Source: Halorubrum alkaliphilum
GTDB taxonomy: Archaea; Halobacteriota; Halobacteria; Halobacteriales; Haloferacaceae
NCBI RefSeq assembly: GCF_017873815.1
Contig: NZ_JAGGKQ010000005.1
Coordinates: forward strand, 124,001-188,000
Reading direction: 5' to 3'
Length of the DNA stretch: 64,000 bases
Numbering within the stretch: position 1 is the stretch's first letter; each line of letters begins with the position of its first letter. Under the pieces are notes generated by a model. That model was not told where the DNA came from. It did no database searches and was given only the letters and a program-made list of their open reading frames with translations. Positions 56,115 to 64,000 of this stretch are shown here, in pieces. The position numbers and the translations under genes were made by a program.

Positions 56115-56264
56115 TCAGACGCTTTCGATGACTTCGAGAATCGGCGGTGCGATGCGTTCTTCTATCAGTCCGTATCCGACATAGAGGACGATTGCCTCGA
56201 CGAGGACGAGCGTGACGACGAGTGCCGCCTGTACCGCTATCGGGAGGGCCGAGATCGCTATCAT
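56115..56264 (-). CDS. Small single-helix membrane protein (DUF7512-type)
   Basis: 49 residues. IAVQAALVVTLVLVEAIVLYVGYGL is one membrane helix. Similar mini-proteins precede TauE/SafE genes in other haloarchaea (family number from memory). ATG 56264 fits a minus-strand TATA-like stretch at about 56306-56317; the longer frame to 56324 begins inside that promoter. Perhaps an accessory subunit. Confidence 0.66.
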   Translation of the reverse strand: MIAISALPIAVQAALVVTLVLVEAIVLYVGYGLIEERIAPPILEVIESV

Positions 56265-56454
56265 ACGACCGACCACCCCATCCGCAATGGTTGTGTGGGA
56301 ATCATACTTTTTACTCACCTTCACCTACGCCTGCCGGAGGTAATAACAGTTTTGGGACCTCTATACAATATTATTGAAGTGTATAAGATAGGTAACTGAC
56401 GGAGATATTGGTGTAAGTTATGAAAATATAGTGTTCCCGGGGCGGACACAGCTT
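56265..56454. other. Intergenic, A+T-rich with dyads
   Basis: Contains CAATA-T-TATTG at 56366-56376 and TATAC...GTATA at 56362-56385. These resemble the dyads near tusA. No gene recognised. Confidence 0.35.
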
Positions 56455-56709
56455 TCAGGACGCGCTGTCCCGTGCTAATGCTTCCCGGGAAAGCGAAACG
56501 AACTCCTCGAGATCCCGCTGTGGGGTGTCTCTCGAAACCGTGTCGGGAGCGCCCTCAAAAACCCGTCTCAGTCGCGTCCGAGAATATGAGACACTCTCCG
56601 TCTGGACCGGGAGCGACGCCTCCAGTGTAGGGCCGGTAGTGCTACCGTGAAACCGTCTGTAGGTGGTTCGTGACGATTTGACCGGCCCGCTCTTCTCCCG
56701 GTTCGACAC
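56455..56709 (-). CDS. Doubtful small hypothetical protein
   Basis: 84 residues from a GTG. Composition is basic and serine-rich, with an acidic helix at the end (RDLEEFVSLSREALAR). A minus-strand A+T-rich element at about 56736-56744 could be its TATA. No family recognised; it may be real, a remnant, or chance. Confidence 0.3.
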   Translation of the reverse strand: MSNREKSGPVKSSRTTYRRFHGSTTGPTLEASLPVQTESVSYSRTRLRRVFEGAPDTVSRDTPQRDLEEFVSLSREALARDSAS

Positions 56710-56717
56710 TCAGTAGT

Positions 56718-56727
56718 ATTGTACAAT
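56718..56727. promoter_or_regulatory. Perfect ATTGTACAAT palindrome
   Basis: Ten-base palindrome between the doubtful 84-residue frame and the broken HTH regulator, where an autoregulatory operator would be expected. Confidence 0.35.
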
Positions 56728-56769
56728 CTTCACAAATAATTTGCGTTCGGGGCCGTGAATACGGGTACA

Positions 56770-57026
56770 ATGGCCGATTCGATGAGCGAACATCTCAAAC
56801 AGGAGGTGCGGTTGAGGGGATTCTGGAGCGTACCCACGCTCTGAAGACCTCATTGACATCCTCCCCGCGCTGAAGCGCGAGGCTTTCTCCTCGATTCTCC
56901 GTAAAGAGATTTCCGCCTGCTTATCGAGCAGGACGACCACGCACCGTCGACGAGATCGCCGAGGAAGTCGAGCGAGAGCGGGCAATCCCATGCCGACAGG
57001 TTCTACTTTCCGCTGTCGAACGGTGA
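56770..57026 (+). pseudogene. Decayed HTH transcriptional regulator
   Basis: Pieces of one protein appear in different frames. From 56782, MSEHLKQE is the opening of a haloarchaeal winged-helix regulator usually found near sulfur and stress genes. After a shift, VEGILERTHALK continues it. Then comes an IS-end-like hairpin (56853-56890), then RDFRLLIEQDDHA (from about 56909), and after another shift TVDEIAEEVERER (from about 56945). The usual C-terminal half is absent. It therefore carries at least two frameshifts, an insertion and a deletion. Family recognised by memory of related sequences. Confidence 0.65.
56853..56890. mobile_element. IS200/IS605-type right-end remnant
   Basis: TTGACATCCTCCCCGCGC, then TGAA loop and GCGCG, is the hairpin seen at the ends of haloarchaeal TnpB-type elements. 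Read on the minus strand it gives KASRFSAGRMS, close to text often seen in those ends. No transposase gene remains. It lies inside the broken regulator. Confidence 0.55.
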
Positions 57027-57030
57027 ACCG

Positions 57031-58425
57031 ATGGCGTCACCGTCCAACGGTTCGTCTACCGTGTTTCTGGTGACCGTCGCGGCGAACGTCGTCCCGCTAG
57101 TCGGCGTGCTCCACCTCGGGTGGAGCGCACAGACGTTCGCGGTCGTCTACGCGATCGAACTGGTCGTCGCCGTCCCGTTTGCTGGATTGAAGGCGTTGTT
57201 CGCACGCCGCCCGCCGGACTACGACGAGCTGGAGCGTCCACGGAGGGATACCCCGCTCAACTCCGACGAGCTGGGCGAGAGTTCCGTCGGATCGAGCGAC
57301 CTCAAGCGCCGGCGCGGGAGCGTCACGGTCGTCGACTCGCTCCCGCCGATATACCCTCGGAACGTCCCGTTCGTCTTACAAGCGGTTGGGACTGCTGTGA
57401 CACTCGTTGGGGTGTTCCTCTTCACACTGAGCCGTTTCATCAACGTGCCGGCAACGCTTGCTGACCCGATCGTGGCGGCGAGCGCCGTCTCCCTTGTCGT
57501 CTCTCAAGTCGGCCTTGTTAGTCGTGAATACTTCGGCGAGCGGCGCTACAGGACGAGCACACCCCGGAAGGTGATCAGTAGCGCAAAAAACGAGGCGTTT
57601 GTAGCCGTAGTGGTGCTCTGGTTTGCGGCCGTCGGCGGTCCGACCGGCGCGCTGGTTGCATTCGTTATGGTGAAGCTGTTCATGGAGTGGCGGAGCTACC
57701 GCGACGGGGTAGCGGTCGATCCTGACGAGGGGTTGGGAACGCTCCCGCCCGTGGCGGCTCCGGACGTGCCGCCGACGGCCGAGGTCCGTCCGGACCGGTG
57801 TGCGGTCCACGCCACCGCACTCTGGCGGGGCGTGAAGTCCGCGGTTAGCGGCGGCCCAGTGTACCTCGTCGCGTGGGTCGGGCTCACTGCCGGATCGGCG
57901 GGGGGAGTCGCCGCAACCGTGGTCTGTTTCGGCTTTCTACCGGCCGCCATCGGCGGGCTGAAGACCGTCGAGTACGTCCTCACCCATGGCACACTGGTGT
58001 ACCAGCGCCGCGACGACGCGGTGGTCGCGTACGACGACCTCACCGAGGCGGTCCAGTGGGTGATCCCCGTCGACGATGTCCGGGACGCCGAGCTGTGTGA
58101 GGGGGAGTTCGTCGACCGTGCCTACGACACCCGGACGTTCTCGCTCACCACGTTTGTGGGCGAACACGAACGCAGCGTCGCGCACCTCCGGGAGTACGAC
58201 CGGGCCGTCGAGGCGTTCGAACTCCCCGTCGAGACGACGGTGTTCGGTCCGCTTGACCGACGTGTGGTCGGGGCGGCAGCTGCGGTTGGAGCCTGTGGCG
58301 TCGCCGCCGTGGTTGGCCTCGCCTCCTCCGCCCCCACCGTCGCGGCGGTCGCCGCCGGGTTCGGCGGCCCGTTTGGCGTCGTCGCCCTCAGATCGGCGTG
58401 GCAGTGGGCGCTCCCGGCCGCCTGA
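57031..58425 (+). CDS. DUF6498 membrane protein
   Basis: 464 residues. About ten hydrophobic segments (for example VTVAANVVPLVGVLHLGW and LAWFAAVGGPTGALVAFVMVKLFMEW-like regions), with DUF6498 around residues 10-250 (PPIYPRNVPFVLQAVGTA, VMVKLFMEWRSYRDG). A C-terminal part (about 290-410) has a PH-like cytosolic segment. Function is unknown. It is intact although flanked by pseudogenes on both sides. Confidence 0.8.
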   Translation: MASPSNGSSTVFLVTVAANVVPLVGVLHLGWSAQTFAVVYAIELVVAVPFAGLKALFARRPPDYDELERPRRDTPLNSDELGESSVGSSDLKRRRGSVTVVDSLPPIYPRNVPFVLQAVGTAVTLVGVFLFTLSRFINVPATLADPIVAASAVSLVVSQVGLVSREYFGERRYRTSTPRKVISSAKNEAFVAVVVLWFAAVGGPTGALVAFVMVKLFMEWRSYRDGVAVDPDEGLGTLPPVAAPDVPPTAEVRPDRCAVHATALWRGVKSAVSGGPVYLVAWVGLTAGSAGGVAATVVCFGFLPAAIGGLKTVEYVLTHGTLVYQRRDDAVVAYDDLTEAVQWVIPVDDVRDAELCEGEFVDRAYDTRTFSLTTFVGEHERSVAHLREYDRAVEAFELPVETTVFGPLDRRVVGAAAAVGACGVAAVVGLASSAPTVAAVAAGFGGPFGVVALRSAWQWALPAA

Positions 58426-58453
58426 ACCGATCTCGAGGTGCGTTAGACCGGGC

Positions 58454-58740
58454 GGTGTCATCGAACTCCACGGCACGAACGCTTGCGTGGCGTGTGCCGA
58501 TGTGGCAACGCGGAGGCAGCAACGCCAGTTCACGAACTCGTCCGTGACGGTGAGTGTCCCCCGCCGCTGTGGCGGACGGTACAACCCGTCGGTCGTTCCG
58601 TTCGGTGACCACCCACCGTCCGGGATCCCGTCGCTGCGTGGAACGACCCCCTCCGAGAACGACGCTCCAGTTGCGGCCGGCTCGTCGGTACCGTCGATCC
58701 CGTCGGATCGCTTCCGGGACGCGTCGACGGGACCGTGGCC
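58454..58740 (+). pseudogene. Fragment of NAD-dependent deacetylase (Sir2)
   Basis: In one frame, GVIELHGTNACVACAD, then a RRCGGRYNPSVVPFGDHPP stretch and VAAGSSVPSIP match, in order, the catalytic HG histidine, zinc ribbon, PxxVxFGE-like and GSS-like pieces of sirtuins. Half of the zinc cysteines are changed, and the NAD-binding N-terminal half (GAGIS, GIPDFR) is missing, since an intact unrelated gene ends 28 bases upstream. Remnant of a deleted gene. Confidence 0.62.
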
Positions 58741-58825
58741 CTACCGACGTTGACGAGGCCTGTGCTCGACGGACCGTGAACGCGCCCGAAATATCGGATA
58801 AAAGGGGACGGGCCGTCTCCGTGAC

Positions 58826-59407
58826 TCACCCGAGGAGGTACCGAAGCCACGGGTTCTCCGTGACGATCGAGGACTCCTCGAGGGCGCGGTCGACGCCGAC
58901 GATACGGCCGGCACCCCACGCGCCGAGGCCGAACAGCAGGAGCATGTAGACGAACGAGCTGTCGATGAAGTAGCCGTTCGGCATCGGGAACCCCTGTGCG
59001 AGGCCACCCTCCCACGCGGCAGTCCAGAACATTGCCATCTGGATCGCACCCATGAGCGCGGCGAACCGGAAGAACACGCCGAACAGCAGGGCGAGTCCGA
59101 TCAGGATCTGCCCGAAGATCACGAGCGGGTCGACGATCGAGCCGTAGTTAGCGAACCACGCGAACAGTCCGCTCAGGGGGTTCGCCTCCGCGATCGCGTT
59201 CTGGAGGAAGCCGGCGGACGACCACGCCAACGGGTCGCTAATACCGCCCTCGAACAGCTTCGAAAGCCCCGCTTGGAGGAACACCCACGCCATCACGAGG
59301 CGCAGCCCCAGCATCGAATAGGCGAGCCACGTCTCCGAGTAGTTGAACGTCACCTCACGCCCCAACAGCTCCGCTTGGAGCGTCCGTTCGGACGGTTGTG
59401 TTGACAT
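58826..59407 (-). CDS. DoxX/DoxD-like membrane protein
   Basis: 193 residues with about four membrane segments. LRLVMAWVFLQAGLSKLFEGG and PLVIFGQILIGLALLFGVFFRFAA fit the DoxX family. Archaeal relatives include the DoxD subunit of thiosulfate:quinone oxidoreductase, which would suit the nearby sulfur genes, but many DoxX proteins have unrelated roles. ATG 59407 lies about 35 bases after a TTATTTG-like element. Confidence 0.82.
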   Translation of the reverse strand: MSTQPSERTLQAELLGREVTFNYSETWLAYSMLGLRLVMAWVFLQAGLSKLFEGGISDPLAWSSAGFLQNAIAEANPLSGLFAWFANYGSIVDPLVIFGQILIGLALLFGVFFRFAALMGAIQMAMFWTAAWEGGLAQGFPMPNGYFIDSSFVYMLLLFGLGAWGAGRIVGVDRALEESSIVTENPWLRYLLG

Positions 59408-59503
59408 TACGGCATCACCAACCGGCGATTCTCCATCGTATCTCAAATAAGTATGGGTCGGGTGCCCCACATCATTATGACGCTCCTCAACGCACCAATC
59501 CGT

Positions 59504-60958
59504 ATGATATCGACCGATCGGATGGCAGCCATCGACGCCAATGCGGCGGCGCTCGGGGTTCCACGGAAGCAACTCATGGAGTCGTCGGGTAACGCGGTCG
59601 CCCGTGTGGTGCGGTCGGTTGCCGAGCCGGGTGAGTCCGTCGAACTCGTGTGTGGCCGGGGGAACAACGGCGGCGACGCCTCGGTCGCGGCGCGGTTCCT
59701 CTCGGGATACGACGTGACCGTTCACCTGCTCGGACGCCCCGAGTCGATCACGACCGACATCGCCGGCGAGAACTGGGAGACGCTCGTCAACGCGGGGATC
59801 CCGACCGAGTCGGTCGTCGACGCCGGGAGCCTCGAGTTCGGGACCGCGGACGTCGTCGTCGACGCTATGCTCGGAACGGGGATCTCCGGCGCACTTCGCG
59901 ATCCGGAGCGCACGGCCGCGGAACGCATCAACGACGCCGGCGAGGCGAGAGCGACGGTGGTATCCGTGGACGTGCCGTCCGGTATCGACGCCGACACCGG
60001 AGCACCCGCCGGCGGTGCGGACGCGGTCGCCGTCGACGCCGACCACGTGGTGACGTTCCACGACGAGAAGCCGGGATTAGGGAGCCTATCGGTAGAACTG
60101 ACCGTCGCTGACATCGGGATCCCCGAGGCCGCGGAGCGGTTCACCGGTCCGGGAGACCTGCTCGGGATCGGTCGAGCGTCGGACTCACACAAGGGAGAGA
60201 ACGGCGAGGTGCTCGTCGTGGGCGGCGGTCCTTACACCGGCGCGCCGACGCTCTCGGCGCGGGCGGCGCTGCGGGCCGGCGCGGACCTCGTCCGCGTCGC
60301 CTGCCCGGCGGCGGTCGCGCGGGAGGTTCAAGGGTTCTCGGAGAACCTGATCGTTCACGGGCTCTCCGGTGAAACGCTCGGTCCGTCCCATCTCGCCCGG
60401 ATTCGCGAGCTCGCAGCGGACCACGACACGGTCGTCTTCGGACCGGGGCTCGGCGACGCGGAGGCGACGCTCTCGTTCGTCCGCGAGTTCCTCGCTGAAC
60501 ACGAGGGCCGGATCGTCGTCGACGCGGACGCTCTCCGGGTCGTCCCGGACATGGAGACATCCGCGGAGCTGATCTGTACGCCCCACCAGGGTGAGTTGGA
60601 GGCGATGGGCGGCAAGACCGCCGCCGACCCGGACGATCGCGCCGCACTCGTCGGGGAGTTCGCCGCCGACCTGGGCCACACGCTGCTCGTGAAGGGCGCG
60701 GTCGACGTGGTCGCAAGTCCTGACGGCGAGGTCCGGCTCAACCGGACCGGGAACCCCGGAATGACCGTCGGCGGCACCGGCGACGTGCTCGCGGGAACGG
60801 TCGGGGCGCTTGCGGCGACGACCGATCCGTTCGAGGCGGCAGCCACCGGCGCGTACGCCAACGGATTGGCGGGGGACTCGGCGGCCGAGACCAACGGGGA
60901 CGGGCTCGTGGCGACGGATTTAATCGACCGGCTCCCGCAGGCGTTGTACGATGAGTGA
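59504..60958 (+). CDS. nnr: Bifunctional NAD(P)H-hydrate epimerase/dehydratase
   Basis: 484 residues. N-terminal YjeF_N domain (1-205) with VCGRGNNGGDASVAARFL epimerises damaged NAD(P)HX; C-terminal ribokinase-like domain (about 215-480) with NPGMTVGGTGDVLAGT dehydrates it using ADP. ATG 59504 gives MISTDRMAAIDANAAALG, the family start; an ATG nine codons earlier at 59477 is possible. Overlaps moaC by eight bases. Confidence 0.93.
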   Translation: MISTDRMAAIDANAAALGVPRKQLMESSGNAVARVVRSVAEPGESVELVCGRGNNGGDASVAARFLSGYDVTVHLLGRPESITTDIAGENWETLVNAGIPTESVVDAGSLEFGTADVVVDAMLGTGISGALRDPERTAAERINDAGEARATVVSVDVPSGIDADTGAPAGGADAVAVDADHVVTFHDEKPGLGSLSVELTVADIGIPEAAERFTGPGDLLGIGRASDSHKGENGEVLVVGGGPYTGAPTLSARAALRAGADLVRVACPAAVAREVQGFSENLIVHGLSGETLGPSHLARIRELAADHDTVVFGPGLGDAEATLSFVREFLAEHEGRIVVDADALRVVPDMETSAELICTPHQGELEAMGGKTAADPDDRAALVGEFAADLGHTLLVKGAVDVVASPDGEVRLNRTGNPGMTVGGTGDVLAGTVGALAATTDPFEAAATGAYANGLAGDSAAETNGDGLVATDLIDRLPQALYDE

Positions 60959-61454
60959 AGAGCCCTCCCCCGACGAGAACCTGACGCACACGACGGCCGA
61001 CGGCGACGTCCAGATGGTCGACGTCGGGTCGAAACCGGATACGAAGCGGCGCGCGGTCGCCCGCGGTGAGATCCGGCTGACGCCGTCGACGGTCGCCGCC
61101 ATCGAAGCCGACTCGATCGGGAAGGGGGACGTGCTGGCCACCGCCCGGATCGGCGCGATAGACGCAGTGAAACACACGTGGGAGTCGATCCCGATGTGTC
61201 ATCAGATCCCGATCACGAATGTCGACACCGAGTTCGTCGTCGACGAGGATCGTGTCGAACTGAGCGTCGCCGTCGAGACGACCGGGAAGACCGGCTGCGA
61301 GATGGAGGCGCTACAGGGTGTAACGACCGGTCTCAACGTCGTCTGGGACATGGTAAAAGCCGCCGAGAAGGACGCCGACGGCGGCTATCCGGACACGCGA
61401 ATCGCCGACGTGGGAGTCGTCGAGAAGCGAAAGGAACGGCCCGGGGGAACGTAG
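60951..61454 (+). CDS. moaC: Cyclic pyranopterin monophosphate synthase
   Basis: 167 residues. Acts after MoaA to make cPMP for molybdopterin. MCHQIPITNVDTEF, CEMEALQGV and the conserved lysine in KAAEKDADGGYP are visible. The start overlaps the nnr stop, so the two are probably cotranscribed. Confidence 0.95.
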   Translation: MSEEPSPDENLTHTTADGDVQMVDVGSKPDTKRRAVARGEIRLTPSTVAAIEADSIGKGDVLATARIGAIDAVKHTWESIPMCHQIPITNVDTEFVVDEDRVELSVAVETTGKTGCEMEALQGVTTGLNVVWDMVKAAEKDADGGYPDTRIADVGVVEKRKERPGGT

Positions 61455-61457
61455 CGA

Positions 61458-61685
61458 ATGAGGGACGTGAGCGACCGGTCGCCGTTCGTCGACCTCGGCT
61501 TGGCAGCGACGTTCCTGTTCGGCGGTGCCGCGGGCGTCGCAGTTGGCGGCTGGCTGCTTGCGCTCCCGTTCGGCGGTACCGATAGCTCGCCGCTCGCGAT
61601 CTATCTCGAACTCGCTGGACCCGCATCTCTGGTGTGGCTCGCCGTCGCGATCGTCGCACTCCTCCGCGGGCGCGCTCCCGCCTAA
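61458..61685 (+). CDS. Small two-helix membrane protein
   Basis: 75 residues with hydrophobic segments at about 10-38 and 50-68. Three bases after moaC, same direction, suggesting one operon. No family recognised. Its stop overlaps the converging hflX stop by four bases. Confidence 0.65.
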   Translation: MRDVSDRSPFVDLGLAATFLFGGAAGVAVGGWLLALPFGGTDSSPLAIYLELAGPASLVWLAVAIVALLRGRAPA

Positions 61686-63085
61686 GTCGAACCGGCCGGT
61701 GCCAGCTCCGCCGCCTTCGACCGTGCGCGGGCGACGATCGAGGGTTTCGCCTCGAACGCGACCGTGACGTGCTCGTCGGCGTACGTCTCCTCGTCGACGT
61801 GCGCGTGGTCGTGGATCCACGAGACGAGGCTCATTGCGTCGTCGGAGACGGGGACCATCAGGCGCTCGCGCTCCCAGTCGGGTAGCTCGCCCTCGACCCT
61901 ATCGCGAAGCTCGGCGACTCCCGCGCCCGTCCGTGCGGAGACTGCGACCGGCTCCGGCGCGAGCCCCGAGAGTGCTGCGCGTTTGTCCGCCAGTTCGCCG
62001 GGTTCGAGCCGGTCGACTTTGTTGAACACGGTGACGATGGGGGCCTCGTTGCGTTCATACAGGGTATCGTGGCTCGTGACGAGCTTCTCGCGCATCTCCT
62101 CGACCGACTCGCTCGCGTCCACGACGAGTAACACGAGGTCCGCGCGGTAGACGGAGTCGAGCGTCGACTCGAACGACTCGACGAGCCAGTGCGGCAGGTC
62201 CGCGATGAATCCGACGGTGTCCGTGAGCAACACGTCCCGTTTCTCCATCGCCGCACGCCGCGTGGTCGTGCCGAGCGTCGTGAACAGCATGTCCTGTGAC
62301 TCCGCGGTCGAGTCCAGATCCGGGTGCCGTTCCTCGTTCTCGTCGACGTCGAGCTCGGCGGCCAGCTGACGCATCAGCGTCGATTTGCCTGCGTTCGTGT
62401 AGCCCGCGAGCGCGACGAGGTCGAATCCGGACTCCCGGCGCTGCTCGCGGCGAGCCCGCTCCTTGTCCGCGATCGACTCCAGCTCGTCGCGGATCTCGGA
62501 TATCTGTCGTTTGATGTCGCGCTCGACGCTCTCGTCGTACTCGCCGAGCCCCATGAACCCCGGACGCTCGTCGCGTTTCGCGAGACTCGCTTTTGCCTCC
62601 GCTCTGGGGAGCTCGTAGCGGAGCTCCGCGAGTTCGACCTGTAGCTGGGCCTTCCGGGTGTTCGCGCGCTGGCCGAATATCTCGAGGATGAGCGTGAACC
62701 GGTCGATCACCTCGACCCCTTCCGGAAGCTCGCCGCCGATGTTGAACGTCTGGTACGGACCGACATCGTTGTCGATGATCACGGCTCCGGCTCCCGTCCG
62801 CCGGACGAGGTCGCGGAGCTCCGCTACCTTCCCCTCTCCGAACATGAACGCGGCGTCCTCGGTTCGGGTCTGCGTCAGACTCCCGACAACCCCGTAACCT
62901 GCGGCCCGGGTGAGTTGGCTGATCTCCGTCAGGTCGGCCGTGCCGGAATCGACGCGTTTAGCGACGATCGCGGAACGGCCGTCCGCGTCGGTGTCGGAGG
63001 GGTCGACGCGTTCGATCGCGTCGTCGAACCCATCGGTAGTCGTACGGTCAGTCGTCCCGTCGAGCCCGTCGTTTCCCCCCGTCAT
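61682..63085 (-). CDS. hflX: HflX GTPase
   Basis: 467 residues. A glycine-rich N-terminal GTP-binding-domain-like region with GAVIIDNDVGPYQTFN, a coiled-coil middle (about 140-200), and a G domain with GYTNAGKST, DTVGFIADLP and FNKVD. HflX splits or rescues ribosomes. The start overlaps the DUF2209 stop by four bases. Confidence 0.94.
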   Translation of the reverse strand: MTGGNDGLDGTTDRTTTDGFDDAIERVDPSDTDADGRSAIVAKRVDSGTADLTEISQLTRAAGYGVVGSLTQTRTEDAAFMFGEGKVAELRDLVRRTGAGAVIIDNDVGPYQTFNIGGELPEGVEVIDRFTLILEIFGQRANTRKAQLQVELAELRYELPRAEAKASLAKRDERPGFMGLGEYDESVERDIKRQISEIRDELESIADKERARREQRRESGFDLVALAGYTNAGKSTLMRQLAAELDVDENEERHPDLDSTAESQDMLFTTLGTTTRRAAMEKRDVLLTDTVGFIADLPHWLVESFESTLDSVYRADLVLLVVDASESVEEMREKLVTSHDTLYERNEAPIVTVFNKVDRLEPGELADKRAALSGLAPEPVAVSARTGAGVAELRDRVEGELPDWERERLMVPVSDDAMSLVSWIHDHAHVDEETYADEHVTVAFEAKPSIVARARSKAAELAPAGST

Positions 63086-63438
63086 AACAGGAGGTTTCGA
63101 GCGGCGTACGCGGCGTGGTGTGCGGCCTGCACTGTTTCGCGTTCCCCTATGCTCTCGACGTATTTAAACTCCGGTCGGAAGCTCAGCCCGACGACCTCCG
63201 CGGGCTCCTCGTAGAACTCGCCGCCCTCGGCGACGATCGGACACGACGGCGGCTCCGGGAGGTTACCGACCGCCTCCGCCGTCAGCGCAACGGTCGCCTC
63301 TAGGGTCGGCCCGTCGCGGACGCTGGCGAACCCGATCCCCTCGACCGAGCGGATCCGGGTCGAGTCGATCGTCGCGTGGACCGCGGCCGCGACCATCAGA
63401 TATTCGCCGCCCTCCTCGTGGCGGCCGCTGATGTCCAC
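63082..63438 (-). CDS. DUF2209 protein
   Basis: 118 residues. Opening DISGRHEEGGEYLMVAAAVHA fits DUF2209, an archaeal family of unknown function, possibly RNase H-like since it begins with DxSG. It is translationally coupled to hflX, suggesting a link to ribosome or RNA quality control. Confidence 0.72.
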   Translation of the reverse strand: MDISGRHEEGGEYLMVAAAVHATIDSTRIRSVEGIGFASVRDGPTLEATVALTAEAVGNLPEPPSCPIVAEGGEFYEEPAEVVGLSFRPEFKYVESIGERETVQAAHHAAYAARNLLL

Positions 63439-63587
63439 GCCAACGACATTAGGGGCGGGAGCCGTCCACCTCGATCGGCGTCGTTCGTGCCATACCGAAG
63501 CCTACCCGTTCCTGCGGCTTCAACTGTGTGGTGGCGCTGGCCCCCTACCGGCCCGTTTTCGTCGGGAGCGATCGTGTGGACAACGGC

Positions 63588-63596
63588 TTTATATAG
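63588..63596 (+). promoter_or_regulatory. TATA element of the metallophosphoesterase gene
   Basis: TTTATATAG centred 28 bases before the ATG at 63620. Confidence 0.55.
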
Positions 63597-63619
63597 TAGT
63601 CGGCGTTTGGGCGACGTAG

Positions 63620-64000
63620 ATGACCGACGACGCCGACGTGTATTACGTTATCAGCGACCTCCACATCGGCGGGGACGAACAGCTCGAAGAGGTGGAGTTC
63701 CTCGACGAGTTACTGGAGTTCCTGGAACGGCTGGAAAACACCGACGAGAACGCGGAGCTCGTGATCAACGGCGACGCGTTCGGTCTCTGGGAGTTCACGA
63801 CTGTCGAGGGCATGGAGAAGTTCGACGAGTTGGAGTCGTCGTATCCGAAGCTGTTCGAGGCGTTCCGTCGGACCGGCGAGAACATCACGGTTACACTCCT
63901 TCCCGGAAACCACGACCACGAACTCGCCGCCTACGATGCGTACGTCGACCGGTTCGCGGAATACAACGTCGACCTCGTTCAGAACGAGTCGATAACGCGC
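63620..64000 (+). CDS. Metallophosphoesterase, cut by the window end
   Basis: 127 residues visible with no stop. The calcineurin-like metal motifs ISDLHIGG, INGDAFG and LPGNHDHE appear in order, so it is a phosphodiesterase or phosphatase domain protein; the NGDAFG replaces the usual GD(F/L)xD variant slightly. No signal peptide. The substrate is unknown and the C-terminus lies outside. Confidence 0.85.
   Translation, partial: MTDDADVYYVISDLHIGGDEQLEEVEFLDELLEFLERLENTDENAELVINGDAFGLWEFTTVEGMEKFDELESSYPKLFEAFRRTGENITVTLLPGNHDHELAAYDAYVDRFAEYNVDLVQNESITR

Overview
The window is haloarchaeal chromosome. It has high G+C, strongly acidic proteins, TATA-like elements about 25 bases ahead of many start codons (leaderless transcription), many GTG starts and haloarchaea-specific families. 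The dispersed non-coding sequence and the TTTATAAAC-bearing tandem repeats near 29.4-29.9 kb remind me of Halorubrum-type genomes; that is recollection, not a search. No rRNA, tRNA or CRISPR array was recognised.

Layout. 0.2-3.2 kb: glutamate dehydrogenase, a DUF2071 protein and a CDF metal exporter. 3.3-14.6 kb: a type IV pilus-like locus, with PilB-type ATPase, PilC-type platform protein, five small pilin-like proteins on the minus strand and, facing them, a large pilin-like protein with a beta-helix-like tail. 14.7-17.3 kb: DUF1405 membrane protein, PurC and Trm56. 17.3-25.9 kb: intracellular alpha-glucan degradation (double GH15 glucoamylase, GH13 amylase, MalQ). 26-29.3 kb: two small membrane proteins, an M20 amidohydrolase and an MscS channel. 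29.35-30.03 kb: non-coding DNA with a structured segment and five tandem 34-bp repeats. 30.0-35.4 kb: YchF-type GTPase, then HPr, EI, DhaM, DhaL and DhaK, a PTS-driven dihydroxyacetone kinase. 35.6-39.3 kb: MvaD-type decarboxylase, XPB-like helicase and SRAP protein. 39.4-43.7 kb: nosL and nosDFY with no nosZ in the window. 43.8-50.3 kb: UspA, an integrase pair, a gene-poor stretch, a HisG-like protein, a coiled-coil protein and a UlaG-like hydrolase. 50.6-56.3 kb: sulfur-handling genes (DsrE-like, TusA, rhodanese-MBL, two YeeE/YedE halves, tandem UspA, TauE/SafE, small membrane protein). 56.4-58.8 kb: decay zone with a broken HTH regulator, an IS200/IS605-type end and a Sir2 remnant around an intact DUF6498 gene. 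58.8-64 kb: DoxX, Nnr, MoaC, HflX, DUF2209 and a metallophosphoesterase cut by the window end.

How it fits together. The glucan and PTS-DHA genes are both central carbon functions: one set depolymerises maltodextrin or glycogen-like glucan in the cytoplasm, the other phosphorylates dihydroxyacetone from PEP. The sulfur genes form a plausible uptake, persulfide oxidation, sulfur relay and sulfite export route, and the regulator usually associated with such genes appears to have died beside them. The features most worth checking are the two unlisted pseudogenes, the 34-bp TATA-bearing repeats, the nos genes without a reductase, and the duplicated pilin-like pair.
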